The position numbers were made by a program, and so were the translations under genes. Source: Filimonas effusa (lineage in GTDB: Bacteria; Bacteroidota; Bacteroidia; Chitinophagales; Chitinophagaceae). Taken from it: 64,000 nt of DNA. Where the stretch lies: assembly GCF_004118675.1 (NCBI RefSeq), contig NZ_SDHZ01000004.1, positions 310,001 to 374,000 on the forward strand. Reading direction: 5' to 3'. This document shows positions 29,432 to 36,936 of this stretch, in pieces; position 1 is the first letter of the stretch; each line of letters starts with the position of its first letter. The notes below the pieces were generated by a model that was not told the DNA's origin, did no database searches, and saw nothing but the letters and a program-made list of their open reading frames with translations.

Positions 29432-29851
29432 ATGAAAGCAAATCAATATATAAAAACTGTTGAGGCATACTATATTTTTCTTGTTACTGAGTTTGGATTT
29501 GATGTCTCCGGGGAAAAAATAAGAGGCAATGCTTTTTACGATGTTCAATATAAAGATGGGAAACGCATTGTGTCTATTTCCTATGAAAACATAGAAGATT
29601 ATTTTTTGATAACTATTTTTTTATTGCAAAATGGAGAAATGCCAGATTATGATGATAAAACGAAAACCTTGCATTTAAACAAGCTGAATGCACAAATTCT
29701 ATCAGTTGTTGATAAAAGTGAAATTAGCCTGAATAATGAGTGTTTTTTTAACTTCAGTCCTCAAGATATGCTGGAAAAGAAACTATTGAAGGGCGCTAGG
29801 GAATTGCGTTTATGTTTGAGGCACTTTGAAAAGTTGCAAATGTCATTGTAG
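29432..29851 (+). CDS. Small hypothetical protein, possible immunity protein
   Basis: A 139-residue soluble protein (NQYIKTVEAYYIFLVTEFGF, FYDVQYKDGKRIVSISYENI, SLNNECFFNFSPQDMLEKKL) without a signal peptide or membrane helix. It is AT-rich like the rest of the array, and its alternation of strands and helices resembles small immunity proteins. It follows the decayed remnant at 29032-29330 and precedes decayed tip 3. No family is recognised, so the immunity role rests on context alone. Confidence 0.5.
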   Translation: MKANQYIKTVEAYYIFLVTEFGFDVSGEKIRGNAFYDVQYKDGKRIVSISYENIEDYFLITIFLLQNGEMPDYDDKTKTLHLNKLNAQILSVVDKSEISLNNECFFNFSPQDMLEKKLLKGARELRLCLRHFEKLQMSL

Positions 29852-30000
29852 GCCCTCCCGAAGTTTGGCTGCCGTAGTTATGTAGAAAAAAGCAAAGATG
29901 AAACTGTTTGGAAAATAAATGCTCCCTTATCTCAATATGAGAATGGAAACATTATTTTCTCCGGAAGCTTGCTGAAATGCTTTCGAAAATGACTTGTGAA

Positions 30001-30774
30001 GATCCCAATAATGCTTATGTACAGGTATTGAATGGCAATGGTCAGAAAACAGGCAGTGCCATCGTGTTAAAGGTAATGTCCGGCGACAAGGTAAATATCC
30101 AAGCCGATAGCTGGTATTGGGAACCGGCGTCTTCCAACAGCCAAATGGGTTTGGGCTGGCCGGATCTTATAGCTTCCCTTGCCGGCGGCATAGCTGGTAC
30201 CATTGTCGGCAGCCATAGTGCTGCCTTGGTGCCGGTGCCGGCAGCCATAGTGCTGCCCTGTTACAGCAGAACCAAAATCTTAAGGATGGCTTGGGCAGAT
30301 TCTTAACCAATGTCGTCAATGCCGATTACGTCGTCAACGGCGGTAATAAACCGAAAGCCTACCTGAACTATGTTTGTTCGATGACCAGTTCAATGTCGTA
30401 ATCACTAATGAGGGAAGCAACTCCGGAATCGATAGGGTAGGTGATACCGGCCAACTAAAATCTCATATTGTTGCGGGGCGCCCCGTAAACCGTAACGGAT
30501 ATTTGTATATTTATGTATCCAACGAGACCCCGGGGGCTCAACGTGATCTTTGACAACCTTAAGGTGACTCATATTTGCGGAGCGTTGACGGAAGAGACGC
30601 ATTATTATCCGTTCAGGTTGGAGATGAAAGGGATAAGTAGTAAGGCAGTAGGGAGTCTGAAAGTTAAAAGTCTCTTTAATGATAAAGAGTTCAACAGCGA
30701 TTTTGCTTTTTGCATCCCCTTTTTTTCTTTTCATGCTTTTGCATTATTTAATGTGAGGTGCCTGTGATCGCTTT
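30001..30774 (+). pseudogene. Decayed orphan RHS tip 3
   Basis: From GATCCCAATAATGC at 30001 the DNA matches the full-length RHS core (23570 onward) for about 640 bp but is broken. One T is missing at about 30372 (TATGTTTG for TATGTTTTG). An 18-bp segment is repeated at 30208-30225 and 30240-30257 as part of a 32-bp duplication. Further small indels occur near 30530. The protein still reads DPNNAYVQVLNGNGQKTGS, then after shifts RGLNVIFDNLKVTHICGALT and GISSKAVGS. After about 30690 no clear RHS or toxin sequence can be followed. It is a dead tip. Confidence 0.78.
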
Positions 30775-31023
30775 AAGGATTCTGAGTAGTAGCTAATAGT
30801 TAGATGCTCGGTATTCAGAATAGCTAGTAATACTACTTCAATAGGTTCGGGTGATGAAAGTGATGCGAAGAGGAGCGGGGTAAAAATGGAAGTACATCCT
30901 CAAATGTAACGGGTGGAGGCGGCTACTGGTTCTGATGTCCATTCAATGGAAGTTAATCCGGTCGAACGGATTGTCAATATTATAGTCCCTAAAGCAGCGA
31001 AAGAAATAAAAAGGTTTTTAAAG

Positions 31024-31656
31024 ATGGAAAATTATAGCAATATTGTTGGTAAAAACAAACACTACCTTAAGGTGATTCTTTTGCTAATATTTTTTTCTTG
31101 CACTAATAGGCTAAAAGAACAACAAAGGAAGGTTAGGTATAAAAGAGTCAAGGAAAGTGTTGTAAATGTTAGTAAAGAGACTTGTGCTATTAGAAAAATT
31201 GAAAGCTTTGCCCGTTTTGTGTTTTCTCAGAACTCTGATTCTTTAATTAAAAATGAATGTTTTCTGAAAGATTTCGTTGTTAAAAAACTTGTTGAAGAAG
31301 ATGAAGGAGTAGAGTGGGATTCTTACGACTTATATTTTGAAGGAAAACTTGTGGTGAAACTTGAGAATAGCTGGGATGATAAAAAGCACATATCGCGGAT
31401 TACATTCGTGAATGATTATTTTACTACCGAAAAAGGGATATCTGTAAATAGCACTTTCAAACAAATTAAGAAATTGATCAATGACACGAGGCTTAATGAA
31501 TCGCCGGATGGCTTCCTCATCTTTTATGATTCTTTAATGCCAGATTTAGCTTATACTTTCGAAGTAGATTCTAATTCTCCTCTTTTTGAGGGCGTTACTG
31601 ATATGAAAAAAATACCTGATACACTTCGTATTAGTTCCATTGTTGTATTTAAATAA
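31024..31656 (+). CDS. Putative lipoprotein, possible immunity protein
   Basis: A 210-residue protein from the ATG at 31024. It opens with a basic stretch, a hydrophobic segment and a candidate lipobox (VILLLIFFSC, Cys26), so it may be a periplasmic or outer-membrane lipoprotein. The mature part is charged, with ISRITFVNDYFTTEKGISVN and STFKQIKKLINDTRLNESPD, and ends RISSIVVFK. The frame stays open upstream to 30913, where it reads VERIVNIIVPKAAKEIKRFL, perhaps the end of a lost toxin tail fused in frame. No family is recognised. Confidence 0.55.
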   Translation: MENYSNIVGKNKHYLKVILLLIFFSCTNRLKEQQRKVRYKRVKESVVNVSKETCAIRKIESFARFVFSQNSDSLIKNECFLKDFVVKKLVEEDEGVEWDSYDLYFEGKLVVKLENSWDDKKHISRITFVNDYFTTEKGISVNSTFKQIKKLINDTRLNESPDGFLIFYDSLMPDLAYTFEVDSNSPLFEGVTDMKKIPDTLRISSIVVFK

Positions 31657-31857
31657 CTATTTTTTTGGATTTTTATTAGTGTTTCACTTTAAGTAGGTAT
31701 TTTGTCTACGGAAGCTTTGCAGTCAGATAACCTGTAGGGGATTGGTGAAGTGGTTGTGTCTGGAAAGCTTGCAAATGGATTAGAAAGAAGAGACTTAAAA
31801 GTCGTAATATTTTTATGCCTGAGCCTTCCCTTGTAAGTTAGCGATAAAAGGAAGCAT
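31657..31857 (+). other. AT-rich spacer, no gene recognised
   Basis: About 200 bp between the putative lipoprotein gene and the amber-interrupted membrane gene. The frames are broken by stops, and I see no RHS core sequence, promoter or terminator. Confidence 0.3.
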
Positions 31858-32208
31858 ATGTATTTAGATCGTATTCAATACTCTCTCATTTATTTGCTTT
31901 ATAAGAGTAAGTCCTATAAAAGCGGTAAAGGGTATATTTATAGGGCAAATCAAATACCGGGAATGTTTATTGGATTTTCGTTCTTAGTGATTTGTAATCC
32001 ACTATTCGTTAATAGTGTAAGTGATGGGCAATTAGCATTGTTATAGGTTGTCGCATCTTTTATTTCTTTTTTGTTATTTGAAAAAAATACTTCTAGAAGG
32101 AAAATGTTCAAGTGGCGTTTAGTTTATCGAAATAGAAAGCGATATTTAGTCCCCTTTTTTTTAATTTGCTTTTTTATTATGCTGGCATCTGCTTTTCAGA
32201 TGATTTGA
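31858..32208 (+). pseudogene. Amber-interrupted relative of the tip 1 immunity protein
   Basis: The frame opens at ATG 31858, meets TAG at 32044-32046 (codon 63) and then continues in the same frame to TGA at 32206-32208. Read through, it gives 116 residues, against 117 for the gene at 25071-25424. The layout is the same: YSLIYLLYKSKSY (tip 1 copy: YTLYLLARYRKLG), GYIYRANQIPGMFIGFSFLV (HYLIAGGIPFLWLHLVVLAG), and a final basic stretch plus hydrophobic helix (YLVPFFLICFFIMLASAFQM). Similarity is low but collinear. The TAG is the only break, so the gene was probably disabled recently. Confidence 0.6.
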
Positions 32209-32223
32209 ATGTGAAATCCGTTA

Positions 32224-32316
32224 GGATTGGTAATGGCGGGATAAGTTCAAACGGCGGAGAAATTGCATAACAGGTTAGGTTGAATAATAAGGAGGTAGAA
32301 AATGAGAACGGTCATA
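32224..32316 (+). pseudogene. Short scar of an RHS core
   Basis: The stretch TTGGTAATGGCGGGATAAGT and what follows aligns with the core at 24157-24250 (GGGTTGACAATGGCGGGGAT): LVMAG, then after a one-base loss ISSNGGE, a stop, and VRLNNKEVENENG against RFKYNDKELENKE. Only about 90 bp remain. It marks the place of a former tip between two immunity-like genes. Confidence 0.6.
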
Positions 32317-32386
32317 GTTGTAATATCCGTGCTAACATTTTATATTGGAGGTGCATGAGAGCTTTGGAATCTGTAAAATTAAAGTT

Positions 32387-32911
32387 ATGAATAAAAGGCC
32401 TCCCTATTTACTCGGGTTGCTTTGTGTATTGCCTTTGATTGGGGCTTTCGTTGGAATATTTATGGTGTTTTATGGAATATTCAAATACAAAGATAGAACG
32501 TTCATTGTTATTGGTTCAATTGGTATCGTAATAACAGTAATCGTATACTCTTTTCTGTTTTATAACTTGCGTTATGGTAAGGCTACAGCAAAAGCTTTTG
32601 CTGGAATTGCCCAAACGCAAATAAATAGTTTAGTTAAACATATTGAATTTTATAAAATTCAATACGGAGCATATCCGGATAATCTGGAACAAGTTGTAAG
32701 GCAGGATGAAACTGTAATGATAAAAGATCCTCTTCTTTTACGGAAGGCGAATTCTAATTCAAATTTCTATTATAAAAAGAGTAAGGAAAGGTATCTACTG
32801 TTCTCAGTTGGGGAAGATGGAATAGCCAATACAAACGATGATATTTATCCTTTGTTTGAAAAGAGTGATACGAATCTTTTTAAGTTCATTAGGAAGCGCG
32901 AGGGTTTATGA
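32387..32911 (+). CDS. Membrane protein with GspG-like pseudopilin C-terminal domain
   Basis: A 174-residue protein when started at ATG 32387; a longer start at 32345 would fuse RHS scar sequence. Two hydrophobic helices come first (LLGLLCVLPLIGAFVGIFMV, FIVIGSIGIVITVIVYSFLF). They are followed by a helix and an extracytoplasmic domain with IEFYKIQYGAYPDNLEQVV and LFSVGEDGIANTNDDI, which is the calcium-loop pattern of type II secretion GspG pseudopilins (SxGxDGxxxTxDDI). There is no prepilin peptidase site or secretion gene nearby. The place after an RHS scar suggests an immunity-type gene that borrowed a GspG-like fold; this is inference. Confidence 0.6.
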   Translation: MNKRPPYLLGLLCVLPLIGAFVGIFMVFYGIFKYKDRTFIVIGSIGIVITVIVYSFLFYNLRYGKATAKAFAGIAQTQINSLVKHIEFYKIQYGAYPDNLEQVVRQDETVMIKDPLLLRKANSNSNFYYKKSKERYLLFSVGEDGIANTNDDIYPLFEKSDTNLFKFIRKREGL

Positions 32912-33239
32912 TTACTTTAATGATTTACTTTTATGAATAGGGTGGCGTTAGTGATATGGGAAAACCATGAGCGTAGATAGCTTTCAGCATGTAAGGAGAA
33001 GCTTTGTAAAGAACTAGGATAAAGTTCCTCTGATGGCGACTTTATTGGTTTATAAAAAGATGGGTTATTGTAAAAAATGCTTTTTTATTGCTTAAATTAT
33101 ATTGAAAGGAAAAAAGAAAGAATCAAAAAAAACATAAATTCAATTCTATGATCGAAAAAAATCAACAAACTGGCTGAGCAGGTTCAGAATATCTTAATAT
33201 GGCAAAGTATCAAAACACAGGTTAATATTACTTTTTAAC
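32912..33239. other. AT-rich intergenic region between convergent genes
   Basis: About 330 bp between the plus-strand GspG-like gene and the minus-strand gene ending at 33240. Stops occur in all frames. A-rich tracts lie near 33110-33140. I see no RHS core sequence and no convincing terminator hairpin. It is probably debris between a plus-oriented and a minus-oriented module. Confidence 0.35.
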
Positions 33240-33695
33240 TTATTGAGTGAAGCCGGTATCAAAAAAATAATTGGCATCATTGACGGGGTCAACATATATA
33301 ACTGCTTTCTTTTGCTGTAACATGTTATACCGAATAAGATCTGGCTGCATAGTTATTGGGGGAGTCCGATAGGTTATTATACTACCATCTTCGTTCTGAT
33401 GCTTATATAACAACACAGACACCTCTCTTTTTACTGAATTAATACTTTGATTTGAGCGATACAAAGCATCTATCATCTGGATCGTTGTCGGGAAAGATTC
33501 ATTTTCAACTTCCTCATAATAGGTATTTGTCTTCAATTCACATTTATCGAAATCTACTTCCATTTTCCGGCCATAAGACACCAATGGATGTACAAAATGC
33601 CCTGCAGATATGCGTTTTCTTTTAACTAAATTGTGAATAAAAGAAGCAAGCATAAGTAATACACATACGAATATGAAGACATAAAATTCAAGCAT
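33240..33695 (-). CDS. Hypothetical protein with N-terminal membrane anchor (minus-strand module)
   Basis: A 151-residue protein with one N-terminal hydrophobic helix (FYVFIFVCVLLMLASFIHNL), a basic stretch (VKRKRIS) and a soluble domain (FDKCELKTNTYYEEVENESF, INSVKREVSVLLYKHQNEDG) ending IYVDPVNDANYFFDTGFTQ. No family is recognised. It lies downstream of the frameshifted YwqK-like gene and of the inverted RHS tip remnant, all on the minus strand. It is therefore probably the second immunity or accessory gene of that inverted module. Confidence 0.55.
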   Translation of the reverse strand: MLEFYVFIFVCVLLMLASFIHNLVKRKRISAGHFVHPLVSYGRKMEVDFDKCELKTNTYYEEVENESFPTTIQMIDALYRSNQSINSVKREVSVLLYKHQNEDGSIITYRTPPITMQPDLIRYNMLQQKKAVIYVDPVNDANYFFDTGFTQ

Positions 33696-33707
33696 TTATA
33701 TTGCAAA

Positions 33708-34138
33708 TTATTTTGTGCTGATAATTTTCCCTGTTGAGTCAAAATATAAGGTTACACCTATTTTTTCGCCGTTATTGAAATTTTCAACTATCGAAACCTT
33801 TCCATTAGGAAAGAAGATCTTGTGTTCTCCTTGTTTTGCACCTTTGTGAAATTTCCGATAAATGAAATATTTCCATTTTCATCGTATTGCGTCCATTCAC
33901 CTTCTCTTTTCCCATTTTTATAATAGGAGACAGCCTGAATAGCACCATTATTCCAGTAAAATTTCATCTGTTTATGTGAGGAATCAATACGATCTTCGTA
34001 TACAACATACATATTAGAAGCTGAATCCCGATCATTGGTAATTCTCTTAAATACCGGAATCACAGGATCATTGGATGCATTCGCACAGCCCATTCCTAGT
34101 AGTGTTAAGTATACTACGACAATGTTTCTAATATTCAT
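33708..34138 (-). pseudogene. YwqK/MORN-variant-repeat lipoprotein, one-base frameshift
   Basis: The ATG at 34138 opens a signal peptide with a lipobox-like Cys (VVYLTLLGMGCANAS). Repeat units of the MORN-variant (YwqK) kind follow: KFYWNNGAIQAVSYYKNGKR, EGEWTQYDENGNISFIGNF. The frame then breaks near 33847. In the next frame the same pattern resumes: HKGAKQGEHKIFFPNGKVSI, VENFNNGEKIGVTLYFDSTG, ending KIISTK with a stop at 33708-33710. One missing base (a G on the + strand beside GTGAAATTTCC) explains the shift. YwqK-like proteins are common beside contact-dependent toxins, so an immunity role for the adjacent inverted tip is plausible. Confidence 0.68.
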
Positions 34139-34142
34139 AAAA

Positions 34143-34557
34143 CTAACGAACTGGCATTATTGAAAAATGGGTAATCACATCCGGACTCTTCTTAGGAAAA
34201 GTCGCAAAATAATCAAAGTTATCCGGATTATCGGGATATTCGCCTCCCGCCCCAGCAAGTGTTCCGCCATAACCTGCTAGCAATAGGCTTTTTATCCTTA
34301 TCACCTCCACAGGCCCAGCCAATAATGAGGCATCTTCAAAATGTAATTGGTTTCGATTATTATCTCTATCCGCTTCCCCGATATCAGGAACTTTCCTATC
34401 TGTCTCTACTGGCGGTACATTCGATTGATATAAAGCTTCATCAATTTAATAAGCCTATCTTCTAGTAATTTATTTTTTTTCAAAAAAACCAATACTAGAC
34501 CTGCTATCAGGATCTATATAAATTAAGGATTACTATATGCATAATTAAAAGTAGACC
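34143..34557 (-). pseudogene. Inverted orphan RHS tip remnant
   Basis: On the minus strand, starting beside 34557, the DNA reads RWSTFNYAYSNP, then after a small shift YIDPDS. This matches the end of the RHS core in tip 1 ([20 protein letters not shown]). Broken frames of a tail follow: IDEALYQSNVPPVETDRKVP, then LLLAGYGGTLAGAGGEYPDN and FDYFATFPKKSPDVITHFS, ending IMPVR with a stop at 34143-34145. The minus-strand YwqK-like gene begins 5 bp beyond. Only about 20 residues of core remain before the breakpoint, which abuts the plus-strand tip 4. The module therefore inverted or inserted in reverse and then decayed. Confidence 0.65.
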
Positions 34558-34573
34558 ATCTCACAACGTTGCT

Positions 34574-35785
34574 TTGTTGCAGCAGAACAACAATCTGCAA
34601 GCCGGTATCGGTAGTTTCCTGACCAATGTGGTAAACACCGATTACGCTGCTAATAACAATAAGCCCAAGGCTTACCTTAATTATGTGTTGTTCGACGAAC
34701 AGTTGAATGCAGTAATTACGAATGATGGCAAAAACTCCGGAGTGGATATGGTTGGTCCCGCTGGCGAGTTAAAATCTCACCAGGTTATAGAACGGCCAAT
34801 GACACATAATGGATATTTGTATATTTATGTCTCAAACGAGACCCCGGGTCTAGACGTGATCGTTGACAACCTGAAGGTGACTCATATCCGCAGAGCGTTG
34901 ACTGAGGAAACGCATTCTTATCCGTTCGGCTTAACAATGGCGGGAATAAGTAGTAAGGCAGCAGGGAAGTTGCAGAATAGGCTGAAGTATAATGGGAAGG
35001 AACTACAGGGCGAGGAGTTTAGTGATTACAGTGGAATACAGTGGTATGACTACGGGGCTAGAATGTATGATCCGCAAATAGGAAGATGGCATGTACCAGA
35101 TCCCTTAAATGAAAGTGAGTATTGGAATGACTTTGACAAGGAATATAAAAAAGAACTTGCGCAAGAAGGGTACGAACCCGAAGAAAGCGATGTCGCTGAA
35201 GGAAGGAAAAATGCGGGTGCTTTGAATTTATTTAATCCCCGAAATGTCATAAGTGCCGAGAACTCTGTTATTCATTATAACGAAAGTCCTTACGCTTATG
35301 TAGGTAACAATCCAATTATTTTTATAGACCCCTATGGATTGGACACATCTAAAGCCAAAGCTCAACCATTACCAGAAGTTACTGTTACAGGGTTTATAAA
35401 AAATAATTGGCAGCACTTTGTAGGTCCTATCTTATTCTTGTTAGGCCAACCAATCAAATTTTTAAAACCATCGGGCTATGCAGGTTCAGACCCAGGCTCA
35501 TCAATCGCATCCTGGGCATTATCTAAAACAATAACTTACCGCAGTCCATTGTTAAAACAAACTACACGTAAAATAGTAACTAAATTTGCAGGTAAAGCAA
35601 TTGCCAAAAAGACTGGAACAGCCGTTGTAGGTAGGTTTCTTGGCAGAGGGGTTCCTATTGTAGGCTTGGCATTGTTTTACTATGACTTTGCAATAAATGT
35701 AGCACTTCCAATGGCAGAAGGAAATGCAGCCTATACAGAATCAAATAACAGATCGGGGAATTGGATAGCCAATTTGCCACATTAA
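34574..35785 (+). CDS. Orphan RHS tip 4
   Basis: A 403-codon open frame starting inside the RHS core. Homology begins at about 34558 with SHNVALLQQNNNL (tip 1: SHNAALLQQNQNL); the first possible start is a TTG at 34574. Core landmarks are KPKAYLNYVLFDEQLN, YLYIYVSNETPGLDVIVDN, SYPFGLTMAGISSKAAGK, YGARMYDPQIGRWHVPDP and YAYVGNNPIIFIDPYGL, with an acidic insert before the last. The tail of about 150 residues has LPEVTVTGFIKNN, a hydrophobic segment (FVGPILFLLGQPIKFL) and a basic region (RSPLLKQTTRKIVTKFAGKA), ending WIANLPH. The toxin type is not recognised. The copy is clearly more diverged than tip 2. Silent as it stands. Confidence 0.7.
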   Translation: MLQQNNNLQAGIGSFLTNVVNTDYAANNNKPKAYLNYVLFDEQLNAVITNDGKNSGVDMVGPAGELKSHQVIERPMTHNGYLYIYVSNETPGLDVIVDNLKVTHIRRALTEETHSYPFGLTMAGISSKAAGKLQNRLKYNGKELQGEEFSDYSGIQWYDYGARMYDPQIGRWHVPDPLNESEYWNDFDKEYKKELAQEGYEPEESDVAEGRKNAGALNLFNPRNVISAENSVIHYNESPYAYVGNNPIIFIDPYGLDTSKAKAQPLPEVTVTGFIKNNWQHFVGPILFLLGQPIKFLKPSGYAGSDPGSSIASWALSKTITYRSPLLKQTTRKIVTKFAGKAIAKKTGTAVVGRFLGRGVPIVGLALFYYDFAINVALPMAEGNAAYTESNNRSGNWIANLPH

Positions 35786-35799
35786 AAAATGAATTTAAA

Positions 35800-36111
35800 A
35801 TGGGGGATAATATATTTAATGAGCTAGTAAAATTCACAATAAAGCAGTCATGTGTAGATGATGAACCTATAAAGAGGACGACAAAGTTATATGAGGATTT
35901 AGGAATTTATGGGGATGATGCCGTTGAATTTATAATAGCCTTTGGAAAAGCGTTCGATGTGGATGTATCAGAATTTAAAGCCGCAGATTATTTTAAAGGT
36001 GATGGAATAGATATTCTTGGCTTGAATAAAAACAATAAAGAACTAACAGTAGGTCATCTTGAAAAAGCCATATTAGCTGGTCGTTTAGATGAAGAGGTTA
36101 TAAATTTCTGA
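35800..36111 (+). CDS. DUF1493-like protein, probable immunity protein for tip 4
   Basis: A 103-residue protein from ATG 35800, 14 bp after the tip 4 stop; a TTG at 35761 would overlap the tip. The sequence TTKLYEDLGIYGDDAVEFII, then AFDVDVSEFKAADYF, matches my recollection of DUF1493, an acyl-carrier-like four-helix fold. It is small, acidic and soluble. Its position directly after an RHS tail fits an immunity role, and DUF1493 proteins are found in such loci elsewhere. The ending ILAGRLDEEVINF is intact. Confidence 0.62.
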   Translation: MGDNIFNELVKFTIKQSCVDDEPIKRTTKLYEDLGIYGDDAVEFIIAFGKAFDVDVSEFKAADYFKGDGIDILGLNKNNKELTVGHLEKAILAGRLDEEVINF

Positions 36112-36580
36112 AATACAACTAATAGGAATATACACAAGCCGAGATGTATTCTCCGTATTATAACAAAACACGTACTGATAGCTCTTCTTTTAGCTTCCAG
36201 AAGGTTAACTTCCTTAAAGCAAGAGATTTTTATCCAGGACATAAAGGAAAGAAATAGTTGTATCCGGGGCATCCTTCCTATACGTTATCTCATTTTGCCC
36301 CCTTAACCATATCTGCCGCTATTTGAAGTGATGATTGCCGCGCTTTCTGAAGTGCGGCAACTTCATTTGGCGGTAACTTGCTGCTACAGCCGCACATTTT
36401 CAGTCATTTTCAGACACCTTCAAATACCTCTGAAAAAGCCTAAAGAGCTGGCGGCGCCGTTATTGAGGAATAAACAGCCGGTGTAGAACTCTTGATCTGG
36501 GAAGCAATTTCCCTGCCAGCGCAGGAGGCAGGCATCCTTAGGCCTCACCTGTTGGTGGGCTATTTTAGCCTCGATTCCTT
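36112..36580. other. Right border of the RHS array, no firm gene
   Basis: About 470 bp between the last tip module and the hipB promoter. A 37-codon frame at 36144-36257 (YSPYYNKTRTDSSSFSFQKV, ending FYPGHKGKK) may be the end of another lost toxin tail. A 35-codon minus-strand frame at 36290-36397 (MCGCSSKLPPNEVAALQKAR...) is unsupported. Base composition changes from AT-rich to mixed at about 36290, which probably marks the edge of the array. Confidence 0.35.
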
Positions 36581-36583
36581 TAA

Positions 36584-36631
36584 ATATGTTGGCTATTTCC
36601 AACATATTATATTATTTTGTGGATAATATCC
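36584..36631 (+). promoter_or_regulatory. Palindromic operators upstream of hipBA
   Basis: ATATGTTGG (36584-36592) and CCAACATAT (36599-36607) form a perfect 9-bp inverted repeat with a 6-bp spacer. A second palindrome, GGATAATATCC (36621-36631), lies 5 bp before the hipB start. HipB proteins bind palindromes upstream of their own gene, and the E. coli site uses TATCC and GGATA half-sites. These are therefore likely autoregulatory operators. Confidence 0.65.
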
Positions 36632-36636
36632 AACAA

Positions 36637-36933
36637 ATGAAAAGTAAAAAACAAGTGTTATTTCCCAAGCACCAGAAGGTGCTGGAACAGATGGGCGAGA
36701 ATATCAAGCTGGCAAGGAAACGAAGGAAACTGACAACCATCCAGGTTGCTGAACGGGCAAATATCGACAGATCGACACTCTATGAAATTGAAAAGGGAAC
36801 TGGCAGTGTATCATTGGGCGCCTATTTCAATACATTACGTGTTCTGGGACTGCAGGAAGATTTTCTTAAGCTGGCTGCGGATGATGAATATGGCAGGAAA
36901 TTACAGGATCTTCAACTGATAAAAAATAAATAA
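36637..36933 (+). CDS. hipB: HipB-like antitoxin, XRE-family DNA-binding protein
   Basis: A 98-residue protein with an XRE helix-turn-helix (MGENIKLARKRRKLTTIQVA, then ERANIDRSTLYEIEKGTGSV) at about residues 19-75. The start at 36637 is the ATG just after the second palindrome; an upstream start would overlap the operators. The stop is 3 bp before the hipA start, so the genes are translationally close. The protein should neutralise HipA and repress the operon at the palindromes upstream. The length is normal for HipB. Confidence 0.85.
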   Translation: MKSKKQVLFPKHQKVLEQMGENIKLARKRRKLTTIQVAERANIDRSTLYEIEKGTGSVSLGAYFNTLRVLGLQEDFLKLAADDEYGRKLQDLQLIKNK

Positions 36934-36936
36934 CAG

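Noticed and set aside
24200-36300. A CRISPR array or integron cassette array in the repeat-rich AT-rich region
   Set aside because: There are no short regularly spaced repeats, Cas genes, attC-like sites or integrase. The repeats are long RHS core copies.
36290-36397. A 35-codon minus-strand frame starting MCGCSSKLPP
   Set aside because: It is short, lacks a convincing ribosome binding site or neighbour logic, and could occur by chance.
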